A stretch of 64,000 bases of DNA from Vibrio proteolyticus NBRC 13287 (lineage in GTDB: Bacteria > Pseudomonadota > Gammaproteobacteria > Enterobacterales > Vibrionaceae). The stretch is taken from the NCBI RefSeq assembly GCF_000467125.1, contig NZ_BATJ01000001.1, positions 124,001-188,000 of the forward strand. Reading direction: 5' to 3'. Both the position numbers and the translations under genes were made by a program. Below, piece by piece: positions 45,001-53,202 of this stretch. A model generated the notes under the pieces. It was not told the origin of the DNA. It saw only the letters and a program-made list of their open reading frames with translations, and did no database searches. Numbering within the stretch: position 1 is the first letter of the stretch; each line of letters begins with the position of its first letter.

Positions 45001-48000
45001 CAAGTATCCTGATCGACTTTTTGAGTCTGCTCATAGATGTGCAGCATGCTGGACTTCATCAGATGTCCCATCAGATCGAAGCGGAACCCGTCAATTTTGT
45101 AGTCCTGGGCCCACATCATAACGCTGTCTGCCACCAGCTTTTCAAACATCCGGTTTTCGGACGCCGTATTGTCACAGCACGTGGAGTTTTCGACGGCTCC
45201 CGTAACAGGGTTCAGGCGATGGTAGTAACCGGGAACAGTCTTATCCAGTACAGACTTATCGTACAAACCGGATGAATAGGTATGGTTGTACACCACATCC
45301 TGTACGACACGGAATCCCATGGTGTGCAGTTTTTGCACCATCTGCCGGTACTCACGAATCCGAGATATGCCGTCGCTTTCAACTGCATAACTACCTTCTG
45401 GTGCGCTGTAATGGAATGGGTCGTAACCCCAGTTAAAACTGTCTAGCGAGCGAATGTCCGCCAACAAGGCCTGAGCCTCTCCCGAATTGGGATCGGTCTG
45501 TTCTAACAACGACAGAATCGTCGCACTGCGCGGAGTGTTATCCTGACACAAACTGGCACCCGGACTCACGTCACACAATTTGGCAACGGTGTCGTTGAGG
45601 TCAACCCGCTTGTCTTCGTTCTCGTTGATTGAAGCCAAGTCATAACTTGGCAGCAGGTGAATGGTGGTCAATCCGGCTTGTTTCAGCGCATCTAGATGAG
45701 TGACACTGTCACGATCATCTTCCAGAAATGCCAGATATTTACCATTTCGCTCTTCGGTTCCTTTAGTATCACTGACGCTGAAGTCACGAATATGCAGTTC
45801 ATAAATGATGTTGTCTTCTGGGTTATCCAACACCGGAATGGTCTGGCTATCCCAACCTGCGGGCTTAGAAAGGGGCGAGTTCAAATCGACAAGTTGTGAA
45901 TGAAGACTGGATGTGCTCAGTGACAGCGAGTATGGATCCGTCGTCATCATCCATTCAACCTGACTGGTTTTCGGATGGTAAGCTTTCACTCGATAGCGGT
46001 AGAACACATTGTCCAACTCTGCACCGCCCTGATAACGCCAGATACCTGTTTTTGGATCGAGCTTCATGGACAATGGTGACGAAGGGATCAGCGCTTTATC
46101 CTGATCATACAGATACAATTCGACGTCTTGTGCTGTTGGAGCCCACAAGGCAAATTGCGCCGAGTCACCCTCGATCCAACTGCCCAGTCGAGCCTCATCT
46201 GCATCACTTGGTCCGGCGGTATACAGTGTATCCGTGATACCAGGAATCTGAACCTGCGTCGCCACTAAGAGTTGACCTTCATTATCCAGTGCCACGGCGA
46301 TCAATTGTGTCTTCAGCAAGGCTTTGGCTGTACTTTCATCCACGTCAAGCATGAACTCAGTGCGTCCACGCAAGTGGGGAAATTCCGGGTTGTCTGTTGT
46401 ACCAGCCAAAGACAGATCATATTTTTCAAATTGTTGTGGCTGAGCAATATCACCGTTGCCAGCCTCTCGGCTCCATATCTGGTAACGAGCCGCTTCACTG
46501 TGATCGAACCAGGCAATGGAAGTGACATCCAGCCAATGCGCCTCAGCCCCAGACAAGGCAACGGTGTTCTGTTCATCCGGCGAGTACTTTAATGTGGTAC
46601 TGCCATGAGATGTGTACAGCGTGTTGCCTTTGGCAAACTCTATTTGTAGATCATCGCCTCCGAGCGCTTTATCGTCGCCTTTATGCACAATGAAATTCAT
46701 GCACGCGCCGTGTTCACCTTTCAGTGGCACGGTGAATTTGGCGCCAAATTCAGGATCAATCTCGCTCCACGTGTAAGGACTGCCCCACTCGACACCACTC
46801 AGGGCATCTTCGCTGATCGCATCACAGGTCGCGTTATTCCACAAATGCAGACCCCAGCCTTCATAGTTGCCGTCGTCGCGCTTGTAGTAGATCACCGCCT
46901 GTTGATACACAGGTGTCGGTTCAGTGGTGCTGTTGTCTGGGCTTTTTGGGTTAGGATCAACGCTGTCTGGAATACCGTCGCCATCGTCATCACTGGAGGC
47001 AAAATCGCTCAACCCATCACCATTGGTATCAAGGCTTTCGAAACGGTTTTTCGGAAATGCATCTGCGCTGTTTGCCACGCCATCACCGTCGATATCGCTG
47101 TCTTCGACATCTGCAACCTTGTCGCCATCGTAGTCCGCAGGTTGGCTAACGCTATCGTACGGGTTGCTGTCTAAGCGTATTTCGTCCTCATTCGACCATC
47201 CGTCCCCATCTATGTCCGCATCCAGCGAGTCCGGAATTTTATCGCCATCGAGATCAGCGGGTTGACTGATCGCATCATACGGATCAGTCCCCACCTGACG
47301 TTCAACTTCATCATTGAAACCATCGTTGTCGTCATCCTGATCCGCATGGTCACCAATTCCGTCTAGATCCGCATCTGCAGACTCGAGTTTGTCATTCGGA
47401 AACAGATCCAGGGTATCTGCCACACCATCCTCATCACTGTCGCTCACCACAACTGGCTTACCACGTGAATCCAACATCAAGGTTTTATAGCGTAAATCAC
47501 TGTCGCCTTTTCTCAGTTCTTTACCCAGCACTTTGGCCGCTTGTTCCAACGTTTTACTCAGCGGCTTTACCTCTGTATCGCTCAGGGTTTCCGGCATTAA
47601 CTGCGCGAGTGCCTTTGCCGCTCTTGCTGCCAATAGATTTTCGTTAGCGACATAGTCGCTGTCCGGGATTAAATCCGGCTGTCGCAGTTGCCTGCGCAGC
47701 ATAGCGATCGCACGTTTTTCGCTGACGCCCTGAGACATCTTTAGGCTGATGTAGGTTGTCAGAGGGCTGACGTGCGCATAGTCAGCCGGCGCCAGTAGCA
47801 GATAATCACGTGTTGCTGCCACGCCCGGGATATCCTGGTCGACGGTTTGTCCACGCTCAACTTGCGCGGCAATCAAGCTGCTGCGCTGCTGGCGACTGAC
47901 ACCAGAGGCATCCAAACTCGCCCATCCCTGATCGTCCGTGCGAGCTTGCGGCTCCGAACCATTGGGTTGAAAGTTGCCGTCAACATCCAGCCAGACAGCG

Positions 48001-48110
48001 GCGTCACTCAAATAGCCATCCATCACCCGGAGATCCAGCTGGTCGTTGCACCCTGCCAGCATTCCAAGCGATGCAAAAGCCAAAGTCATTCTCGTTAACT
48101 TGATGTTCAT
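42069..48110 (-). CDS. Surface lipoprotein with pullulanase and alpha-amylase domains (amylopullulanase)
   Basis: A 2013-residue lipoprotein (lipobox GMLAGC, Cys about 20). Order: linker to about 220; Asp-rich thrombospondin type 3-like calcium repeats (222-395, D-x-D-x-D-G); CBM41 starch-binding domain (about 402-512); a further pullulanase N-domain; CBM48 (about 640-760); GH13 pullulanase domain (about 766-1290) with YNHTYSSG, GFRFDLMG (nucleophile Asp1012), FYGEGWNFG (acid/base Glu1041) and SKHDNQT (Asp1164); a beta-sandwich near 1420-1510 (KVYVRGSMNDWN); and a second GH13 amylase domain (about 1537-2013) with GWRLDQAY (Asp1710), MVGEVWKG (Glu1750) and LGNHDLVRF (Asp1825). Both active sites look intact, so one chain should cut alpha-1,6 and alpha-1,4 bonds of glycogen or starch at the cell surface. 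A start 4 codons upstream (48122) is possible. Confidence 0.9.
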   Translation of the reverse strand: MNIKLTRMTLAFASLGMLAGCNDQLDLRVMDGYLSDAAVWLDVDGNFQPNGSEPQARTDDQGWASLDASGVSRQQRSSLIAAQVERGQTVDQDIPGVAATRDYLLLAPADYAHVSPLTTYISLKMSQGVSEKRAIAMLRRQLRQPDLIPDSDYVANENLLAARAAKALAQLMPETLSDTEVKPLSKTLEQAAKVLGKELRKGDSDLRYKTLMLDSRGKPVVVSDSDEDGVADTLDLFPNDKLESADADLDGIGDHADQDDDNDGFNDEVERQVGTDPYDAISQPADLDGDKIPDSLDADIDGDGWSNEDEIRLDSNPYDSVSQPADYDGDKVADVEDSDIDGDGVANSADAFPKNRFESLDTNGDGLSDFASSDDDGDGIPDSVDPNPKSPDNSTTEPTPVYQQAVIYYKRDDGNYEGWGLHLWNNATCDAISEDALSGVEWGSPYTWSEIDPEFGAKFTVPLKGEHGACMNFIVHKGDDKALGGDDLQIEFAKGNTLYTSHGSTTLKYSPDEQNTVALSGAEAHWLDVTSIAWFDHSEAARYQIWSREAGNGDIAQPQQFEKYDLSLAGTTDNPEFPHLRGRTEFMLDVDESTAKALLKTQLIAVALDNEGQLLVATQVQIPGITDTLYTAGPSDADEARLGSWIEGDSAQFALWAPTAQDVELYLYDQDKALIPSSPLSMKLDPKTGIWRYQGGAELDNVFYRYRVKAYHPKTSQVEWMMTTDPYSLSLSTSSLHSQLVDLNSPLSKPAGWDSQTIPVLDNPEDNIIYELHIRDFSVSDTKGTEERNGKYLAFLEDDRDSVTHLDALKQAGLTTIHLLPSYDLASINENEDKRVDLNDTVAKLCDVSPGASLCQDNTPRSATILSLLEQTDPNSGEAQALLADIRSLDSFNWGYDPFHYSAPEGSYAVESDGISRIREYRQMVQKLHTMGFRVVQDVVYNHTYSSGLYDKSVLDKTVPGYYHRLNPVTGAVENSTCCDNTASENRMFEKLVADSVMMWAQDYKIDGFRFDLMGHLMKSSMLHIYEQTQKVDQDTWFYGEGWNFGEVANGQRGENATQWPMAGTGIGTYNDRLRDGVRGGGPFDSGDALLQNPGFANAGDRFSEELQSRMDLIRYGMTGNLQNYPLQTHSGATVYGRDYLYGDQGAAYTLDPQESINYVSKHDNQTLWDFNQYKAQADISPADRARMQIVGLSTVMLGQGVPFLHMGSELLRSKSMERDSYDSGDWYNKVDFSMQTNNWNVGLPRADKDQANWSAIQSIISNPNTVATSDDIRWTDDAFKALLKVRSSTPLLRLVSEQEVLERVRFHNTGPDAQPGMIVMSVNDGINAGADLDPSYDAIVVAINANTSAQSLRIDGANSFVLHPALTSSADPRVKQSTFTDQTFSIPPLTAAVFVLPQIGEQGEGLVTEATPVDVAPYGNTKVYVRGSMNDWNTENEMTYQGDGLYAFDGYLTPGSYEFKVASDDWSNVNLGYGSVVTGSGSITLEDAGNGNIKVTVTDQGVYQFTLDASQQDQLKLAVLNQDLDYACYQYDNPACDLRIYQVMMESFVDGDASADYGVGYGTSHHKGDLQGVIDSLDYIASLNVNAIWLTPVFDSCAGEGVDNKLDATGYFACDYFNVDPNFGSNAKLKELIDKAHQKGLYVFLDGVFGHTHVNGVKPSPSGKLPSLRSEAGYPGMYVNYSNETSEAFFTEVATYWVKEFGIDGWRLDQAYQVPLQTWARIRVAVEQASAENQQAGLDWGTLGYMVGEVWKGADEIARTTYGTDEEPGLSSAFNFPLRYGLVQALAVEESGARGNARALDADWNKRAKSPYHAMPNLMLGNHDLVRFGDLIQRGGLGDDQLRHQAAFSFLAAYSGPITFYYGEEIGDEVADFAAKVTSDCAALGVCDDHVARSSAKIEGVTAALTPEQLTLKNYLAQLMQVRSEHPALYKGERRNLWIDDQLYVDLKVYDDEQIVYALNTGTAERVMSLDNTQLKAASHLVDLISGEQINLQPGITSVTVPALTGRLLSVR

Positions 48111-48495
48111 TGTTATATCCATGTTTGTTCACGTAATTGGGGGACCCCTTACCTGGGTCCTTCCCGATGTGGAAGCAATAAGCAAACATCACCACAAGTT
48201 AACCTTATCTATTTCAGCTATTTTATTACCTCACCCCATCAGTAGAGGATTCAGGGCGTAGAGTGGTGGGAGGAGAAAACTAAGATAGAAGAGAAGTCAC
48301 AAAATGAAGCGCTGGACTCGTAGGAATTTTTCTCACTGCCTGATAAACAGTGAGTTACTAGGCAATTTGTAGATTGAAAGAGGGCTTAAACTGTAGAAAA
48401 ACTACATTTTACTCAATGCGCATAAATTTGATCTTCAGCCCATTGAACATTAGAAAAGACAAATACATAAACGCCCTCAACAGAGGGCGTTCGGG
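48111..48495. other. Upstream region of the amylopullulanase gene
   Basis: This gap holds the promoter for the leftward amylopullulanase gene. A 6-base hairpin (GGACCC at 48142-48147 with GGGTCC at 48155-48160) sits in the leader just before the start. On the minus strand GGGGTGAGG near 48229-48237 is one base short of the MalT box GGGGATGAGG. The right end is the terminator of the DUF2726 gene. Confidence 0.4.
48470..48491 (-). terminator. Terminator of the DUF2726 gene
   Basis: Stem AACGCCCTC/GAGGGCGTT with a 4-base loop, 5 bases after the stop (leftward), followed by TTTATGTATTT. Confidence 0.75.
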
Positions 48496-49161
48496 TTATT
48501 CAGGTAACTCATCGTCTTCAAAGACCACATTATAGTTTTCGGTATAACTGCACTGTGGCTGCCGACTGCAGGTAAAAAACCGGCGACCTCGAAACTCTCC
48601 CTGGCTGGCGGTTTTTATCACCATAGGACTGCCGCATTTCTTACAAAATCGTATCTCTTTGTCTGGCTCAATTAAATCAATATGTGCAGCCAGCAAACGC
48701 CGCAGACGTCCGACCTGATAGCTGTGCTTGATGGACGTACCAATTAATGGAATACCTGCCGATTTGCACACGTGCATCAGCAGTTTCTGCCGCTCGGCTT
48801 TTCCTTTATCGAGCGGTTTTCCGTTATCCAGCTCAATCACGACGCGCACTTCCAGCGTTCTTGGATCACAGACAATGTAGTCAAAATAACTTTTCGCGAT
48901 CCGACCGTTCGCGATAAACCACTGTTTTTTGTTGGTTGCGACAGGGGCGAGCACATTGGCCATATTCACTTTTGTCATAACCACACCATGCTCACCAACG
49001 GCGGTTTTCAGCGCATTGAAGAAAGCCCCCTCCTGTAAATTTAACAGTGGTCCTTTCTTCTTATAACTGGAATCTTTAATGCTCTCTTGCCTGAGCAGTT
49101 TTTTCTGCACCACAAAAAAGAAGATCACTAAAATAACGACAATAAAGAAAATATTTTCCAT
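48496..49161 (-). CDS. DUF2726 protein with C-terminal topoisomerase-type zinc finger
   Basis: A 221-residue protein. An N-terminal helix (residues 4-20) anchors it in the membrane. Residues about 45-160 match the DUF2726 pattern, a nuclease-like fold: FFNALKTAVGEHGVVMTKVNMANVL, SYFDYIVCDPRTLEVRVVIELDN and RQKLLMHVCKSAGIPLI. The C-terminus has a four-Cys zinc finger (RFCKKCGSPMVIKTAS...FFTCSRQPQCSY) of the topoisomerase I type. DUF2726 is related to PD-(D/E)XK nucleases; the D-x(n)-E-x-D triad is seen in IVCDPRTLEVRVVIELD. Function not known. It follows the two-component pair on the same strand. Confidence 0.78.
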   Translation of the reverse strand: MENIFFIVVILVIFFFVVQKKLLRQESIKDSSYKKKGPLLNLQEGAFFNALKTAVGEHGVVMTKVNMANVLAPVATNKKQWFIANGRIAKSYFDYIVCDPRTLEVRVVIELDNGKPLDKGKAERQKLLMHVCKSAGIPLIGTSIKHSYQVGRLRRLLAAHIDLIEPDKEIRFCKKCGSPMVIKTASQGEFRGRRFFTCSRQPQCSYTENYNVVFEDDELPE

Positions 49162-49243
49162 TAACCACTCATTACCCGTTTACCCCGCTAAGTTGTAATT
49201 CTTATGCGTTTCTTATACTTACGCAAGCAGAACCTGCCAGGAA

Positions 49244-49930
49244 CTAACGGGACACCTTGACATATCGCCGTTCAGGGCGTCCAACCGTTCCATAATTTAA
49301 ATCCGCTTCCAGTTCCCCTGCCGTGATCAGAAACTCCAGATAACGTCTGGCAGTCGTTCGACTGGCGCCTATTTTTTCCCCAGCCTCATCCGCAGTCAGA
49401 CTGACTGGTGAGGTAAACAGCGCACGGATTTTATCCAGCGTCACACTGTCAATCCCCTTGGGTAGACGTCCGGAAGGTTTATCACTCCCGACATTGGCCT
49501 GAAGCATTTTGTCAACCAGGCTTTGATTGAGATCATCCACACTCCCCAGCTCCTGTTGACGTGACTGATATTTTTTCAACGCCGCCTCTAAGCGAGGAAA
49601 CATGACCGGTTTAAGTAGATAATCCACCACACCACCACGCATCGCCGTCTGGAGTGTTTCCACGTCACGGGCAGCGGTGATAAGAATGACATCGCATCCC
49701 AGATTTTCACCCCGTAACTGATTAAGAATATTGAGTCCGGTTCCGTCTGGCAGATACACATCCAGCAAGACCAGCTGGGGTTTAAGCAACTCAAGTTGCA
49801 TTTCAGCTTCTGCCTGAGTTGTCGCTATCCCGACGACGTCAAAACCGCCCATCTGCTCCAGATAGCGATGGTGTAATTGAGCGATAGCGATATCGTCTTC
49901 TATGATCATGACTCGGGTTAACGTACTCAT
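49244..49930 (-). CDS. Response regulator of the DcuR/CitB/DpiA family
   Basis: A 228-residue regulator: receiver at 1-125 with MIIEDDIAIAQLHHRYLE, phospho-Asp57 in LLDVYLPDGTG and the conserved LKPV; then a C-terminal helix-turn-helix (about 165-225, LTADEAGEKIGASRTTARRYLEFLITAGELEADLNYGTVGRPERRY) typical of the CitB/DcuR group. It should be phosphorylated by the kinase encoded just upstream (ATGA overlap) and activate genes for uptake or use of C4-dicarboxylates or citrate. No such transport gene is adjacent here. Confidence 0.85.
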   Translation of the reverse strand: MSTLTRVMIIEDDIAIAQLHHRYLEQMGGFDVVGIATTQAEAEMQLELLKPQLVLLDVYLPDGTGLNILNQLRGENLGCDVILITAARDVETLQTAMRGGVVDYLLKPVMFPRLEAALKKYQSRQQELGSVDDLNQSLVDKMLQANVGSDKPSGRLPKGIDSVTLDKIRALFTSPVSLTADEAGEKIGASRTTARRYLEFLITAGELEADLNYGTVGRPERRYVKVSR

Positions 49931-51546
49931 AATTGATCTTCCTTGGGCAAATACACCGTCATCCTCGTTCCAAATTCTTTATGTCCATTAATTACCAACT
50001 CTCCGTGGTAACGCTGAGCTAACTGATTAACCAAATACAACCCCACGCCGCGGGTATGGTTATCTTTGCTCGATACTCCCCGTACGGTCAGTGTGTCTGG
50101 TGCAATGCCGTCAGGCAGTCCACATCCCTGGTCATCGACTTCCAGAATGATCTCATGGCCAAAGTCACTGATTGACACTTCAATTTGGCGCCGTTCCCGG
50201 GCAATGTGGTGCTCCGCTTTTATTGCACTCATCGTGGCATCAAACGCGTTGTCGATCAGATTACCCAGAATCGTCACTACATCCTCTGCGTTGATGCGCT
50301 CAGGTAAACCATTTAGCCTTGAACCTTCCTCCACAACCAGTTCCAACCCAAGCTCGCGCGCCCGCTCCGACTTGCCCAGTAACATACCAGCAATCAACGG
50401 GTCTCGAACGGTTTCGCGTAAAAATTCGATCAGACTCTGATAGTGTGCCGTCTCCTGACCGATCAGATGTTGTACCGCTTCCAACTCGCCCATTTGTACC
50501 AGCCCACTGATGGTATTGAGTTTGTTGCGGTGCTCATGAGTTTGGGAGCGCAGCAGCTCGGCATACGCTTTGGTTTGGGAAAGTTGTTCGGTTAATTCAT
50601 TAATTTCATCTCTGAGCCGGAAACTCGATACCGCGCCAACCACCTTGCCCTCAACAATAATCGGGCTACGGTTCGCAATCAGTCGCTGACCATTGAGATA
50701 CAGATTAATATCATGATCGGTTTTGCCTGTCTGAAGAACGGTGTGTAAGTCACTTTCCGGCAGCACTTTCGAAAGTGGCTGATTCAGCGCTGTGTCTTTG
50801 TCGATGCCGAGAATATCGCACGCACTGCGATTGATTGAGCGCAGTTTACCAGCACCATCAATACTCAAAATGCCTTCTTTGAGCGTACTCATGGTGACAT
50901 CGAGTTCAACGTACAAGCGGCCGATCTCCTCAGGCTCAAACCCTAAAATGGCTTTTTGAAAGCGGCGTGATGCGTAGCTGGAAACGATCGCATTCGCGCC
51001 AACCACACCAAGTGCCATGAGGATGAGAAATACCAGGAACGGTTCGACTCTATCTTGCAAACGCTCAATAAGATAGCCGACTGACACCACACCAATGATG
51101 TCGCCATTGACATTGAATATCGCAGATTTTCCACGCACCGAAACACCAAGGGATCCTTTTGCCGTCGATACGTAGGCGCGGCCCTCAATCAAAGCGCCGT
51201 CATTATCACCACCACGCATTGGTAGTCCGATACGCTGATCTATCGGGTGCACAAGACGCACGCCTTGGGCATCTCCAATCACAATGAACGCCGCTCCAAT
51301 CAAATCCGTCAGTTCGCGAAAACGCTGCTGATGTTCAACGATTTCACGATTCTCGACCATATTGATCACATAGGGAGAGCGAGCCAGAAATGCAGCGACA
51401 CCCAAGGCTTTCTGCCCCATTTCTTCCTCTTGGGCATGTTTAACGTAAATGAACCCTGCTGCGACGAGCAACAGCAGTTCTATCAGCCCTGATAAGGTCA
51501 TGATGATCAGCATTCGCTTACGAAAGCTGACTTGACTCCATTTCAT
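49927..51546 (-). CDS. Sensor histidine kinase of the DcuS/CitA family
   Basis: A 539-residue kinase. Two helices (about 10-33 and 172-192) flank a periplasmic sCache-like domain of about 140 residues with GVRLVHPIDQRIGLPMRGGD, the ligand-binding motif of the DcuS/CitA family. A cytoplasmic PAS follows (about 220-320), then the H-box THEHRNKLNTISGLVQ (His337) and the ATPase with LIDNAFDA, DDQGCG and RGVGLYLV. It senses an extracellular carboxylate. The ligand (fumarate, malate, citrate or other) is not determined from sequence. It is first in a two-gene operon. Confidence 0.86.
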   Translation of the reverse strand: MKWSQVSFRKRMLIIMTLSGLIELLLLVAAGFIYVKHAQEEEMGQKALGVAAFLARSPYVINMVENREIVEHQQRFRELTDLIGAAFIVIGDAQGVRLVHPIDQRIGLPMRGGDNDGALIEGRAYVSTAKGSLGVSVRGKSAIFNVNGDIIGVVSVGYLIERLQDRVEPFLVFLILMALGVVGANAIVSSYASRRFQKAILGFEPEEIGRLYVELDVTMSTLKEGILSIDGAGKLRSINRSACDILGIDKDTALNQPLSKVLPESDLHTVLQTGKTDHDINLYLNGQRLIANRSPIIVEGKVVGAVSSFRLRDEINELTEQLSQTKAYAELLRSQTHEHRNKLNTISGLVQMGELEAVQHLIGQETAHYQSLIEFLRETVRDPLIAGMLLGKSERARELGLELVVEEGSRLNGLPERINAEDVVTILGNLIDNAFDATMSAIKAEHHIARERRQIEVSISDFGHEIILEVDDQGCGLPDGIAPDTLTVRGVSSKDNHTRGVGLYLVNQLAQRYHGELVINGHKEFGTRMTVYLPKEDQL

Positions 51547-51732
51547 ACCACTATCCTTAGTTATCTGGCGCTAAGTTACCACTGAATCTTGTGAGGCTCT
51601 AAGCTGTCAGCCAATATCTGTGAGGATGAGTAAGGAAAAAGGCCGACAGAATGGAGTTCTGTATGTAAATTAGTCACTTACTATCAGTACTTCCAAAAAG
51701 GTGAAAATAGCTAAATATTAATCAAGTTGAAT

Positions 51733-51750
51733 ATGTGAATTGAGTCACAT
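51733..51750. promoter_or_regulatory. CRP-binding site
   Basis: ATGTGAATTGAGTCACAT contains the two perfect half-sites TGTGA-N6-TCACA and is palindromic over the outer positions. Relative to a rightward TATAAT at 51793 it would be centred near -63, typical for class I activation. It could also control the kinase gene reading leftward. Confidence 0.75.
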
Positions 51751-51763
51751 CAATTTTAGTCGA

Positions 51764-51798
51764 TATAATCAGCGAAGGCGCTGTACGAATTGTATAAT
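51764..51798 (+). promoter_or_regulatory. Rightward -10 boxes next to the CRP site
   Basis: TATAAT occurs at 51764-51769 (with TTGAGT 18 bases earlier, overlapping the CRP site) and again at 51793-51798. The second has a poor -35, as expected for a CRP-dependent promoter. Confidence 0.45.
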
Positions 51799-51898
51799 TA
51801 TTATGCAGCGGCCACATAAGGATGCGAATGTTCAGCGCGGCAATTACAACATAATCAGCTGTCGTCGCGGGGCAATAACGAGGTCAGAGGGATAGAAA

Positions 51899-52123
51899 AT
51901 GAGACGGGATGTTTTTGGGATTTGCCTTTCCAAATCCATGCTAAATAATAATCTAGGCGCCACTTTTACTCATGTGCGGGCTTACCAATCAGACGAGCGA
52001 AGTGACGATGTGCGGGTAATGAAATCTTATCCGCAAATGTCCGGGCAGGAAGTCCTCAATACGATGCAGGATTCCAAGAGCCTCATCTGGCGAGCAGAGT
52101 TTTGCTGTTTGCCGATGAAGTAG
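51899..52123 (+). CDS. Possible 74-residue small protein in the CRP-controlled transcript
   Basis: An ATG with AGAGGGAT eight bases before it opens a 74-residue frame (MRRDVFGICLSKSMLNNN...). It matches nothing I know, and its composition is not strongly protein-like, so the transcript may be non-coding. It lies between the CRP/TATAAT boxes and a rightward terminator. Confidence 0.28.
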   Translation: MRRDVFGICLSKSMLNNNLGATFTHVRAYQSDERSDDVRVMKSYPQMSGQEVLNTMQDSKSLIWRAEFCCLPMK

Positions 52124-52164
52124 TCTATCCGGACTCTTTTCAGTGACTCTCGATTGAACTCGAT

Positions 52165-52192
52165 CCAGCTTAAGGCTGGCTCTTTTTTATTA
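52165..52192 (+). terminator. Rightward terminator in the gap
   Basis: Stem CCAGC/GCTGG with a TTAAG loop, then CTCTTTTTTAT. The T-run lies only on the right side, so a rightward transcript ends here although both flanking genes read leftward. Confidence 0.55.
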
Positions 52193-52230
52193 TTGATTCT
52201 TTTATTCAAAACCGTTAGCCAAATGAGCTG

Positions 52231-53091
52231 CTACGCGATTTTCCGCTCCGGCGTCAATTCGAATTTGAATGCTTTGGCATGTTCCCGCCCGGTCACTAAA
52301 CCCATTTGATACCCTTCCATCAGAACCGACTGTTTCATGGTTAAGCGCTGTACGTGAAAATCTTCCGGCGGTGCAATAACACGAATCACAGCATCGGCCG
52401 GCGGGTTATGAATAAACGCCAGCGAGTCATTGTAGTTATCGGCGCGTTTAAGCATGGCATCCGCCAACACAGGATGACGAGCAAACAGTTTCTTCATTAA
52501 CCAGGGATTACGTGCCTGAGGCATTTCATAGCTGACCGGATGAGACAGAATCACCGTAATATCGCGCGCACCACGACGGTATGCTTCTTTGACAGGGATG
52601 GAATCGGCCACACCACCGTCAGTGTAACACCCACCAGAAAAACATGGCGTGTGCTTGTACGCGATTGGTAGTGCTGTCGTTGCCTCAATCGCTTTACTGA
52701 AGTTCTCACGGGTCACGCGGTAATAGTCTGCTGATCCAGTGTTCACATTGGTGGCGGCGGCAAGAAACGGAATAGAACTGAAGACACGTTCTTCATCGAC
52801 GGGATAACGGCGGTTGGACTCTTCAAATAGCCATTTTACGTCAATCAGATCGCCACCTTTAATAAATCGGGTCGGGTCAAAAAAGCGCTTACTGGTGGCA
52901 AGCTGAGTAATGACATTAATGCTTCGGTGTGGGTAGTCCGCGAGATAACCAATCAGGTTCGATGCGCCAGCCGAAACACCAATGGCAAAATCATAAGGTT
53001 TATGATCCAGCTCCAGAAAAGCATCCAATACACCAGCGGCGAACACGCCCCGCATGGCGCCACCTTCCACAACGATTGCACTTTTTGACAT
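52231..53091 (-). CDS. Patatin-like phospholipase
   Basis: A 286-residue patatin family lipase. The oxyanion loop is VVEGGAMRGVFAAGVLDAF, the nucleophile elbow FAIGVSAGASNLIGY (Ser40, G-x-S-x-G) and the catalytic Asp in CYTDGGVADSIPV (D-G-G). This is the YjjU-type bacterial patatin group, intracellular, no signal peptide. It should hydrolyse acyl esters of phospholipids or other lipids. ATG 53091 has GGGGAAGG upstream; an in-frame start 7 codons earlier is less likely. Confidence 0.85.
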   Translation of the reverse strand: MSKSAIVVEGGAMRGVFAAGVLDAFLELDHKPYDFAIGVSAGASNLIGYLADYPHRSINVITQLATSKRFFDPTRFIKGGDLIDVKWLFEESNRRYPVDEERVFSSIPFLAAATNVNTGSADYYRVTRENFSKAIEATTALPIAYKHTPCFSGGCYTDGGVADSIPVKEAYRRGARDITVILSHPVSYEMPQARNPWLMKKLFARHPVLADAMLKRADNYNDSLAFIHNPPADAVIRVIAPPEDFHVQRLTMKQSVLMEGYQMGLVTGREHAKAFKFELTPERKIA

Positions 53092-53202
53092 CGGCCTTCC
53101 CCATTTAATCACTCAACCAAGTAATTAGGGTATCGGGATCAGCGAGTTAGGGAAAATAGATTGTGCTTATCGATCAGATAGACTGCACCTATTAATCGGT
53201 GT

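Larger units (their letters stand above)
51547..52230. other. Long regulatory gap with a candidate small transcript
   Basis: 684 bases between the leftward kinase gene and the end of the leftward patatin gene. It contains a strong CRP site, two TATAAT boxes reading rightward, and a rightward terminator at 52165-52192. The features inside are listed separately. Confidence 0.55.

Noticed and set aside
46683..47174. A 163-residue plus-strand frame
   Set aside because: It is the complement of the Asp-rich calcium repeats of the amylopullulanase, whose GAT/GAC codons give a long stop-free opposite strand.
48229..48237. MalT box before the amylopullulanase gene
   Set aside because: GGGGTGAGG lacks one base of GGGGATGAGG and there is only a single copy, while MalT sites occur in sets; too weak to list as a site.
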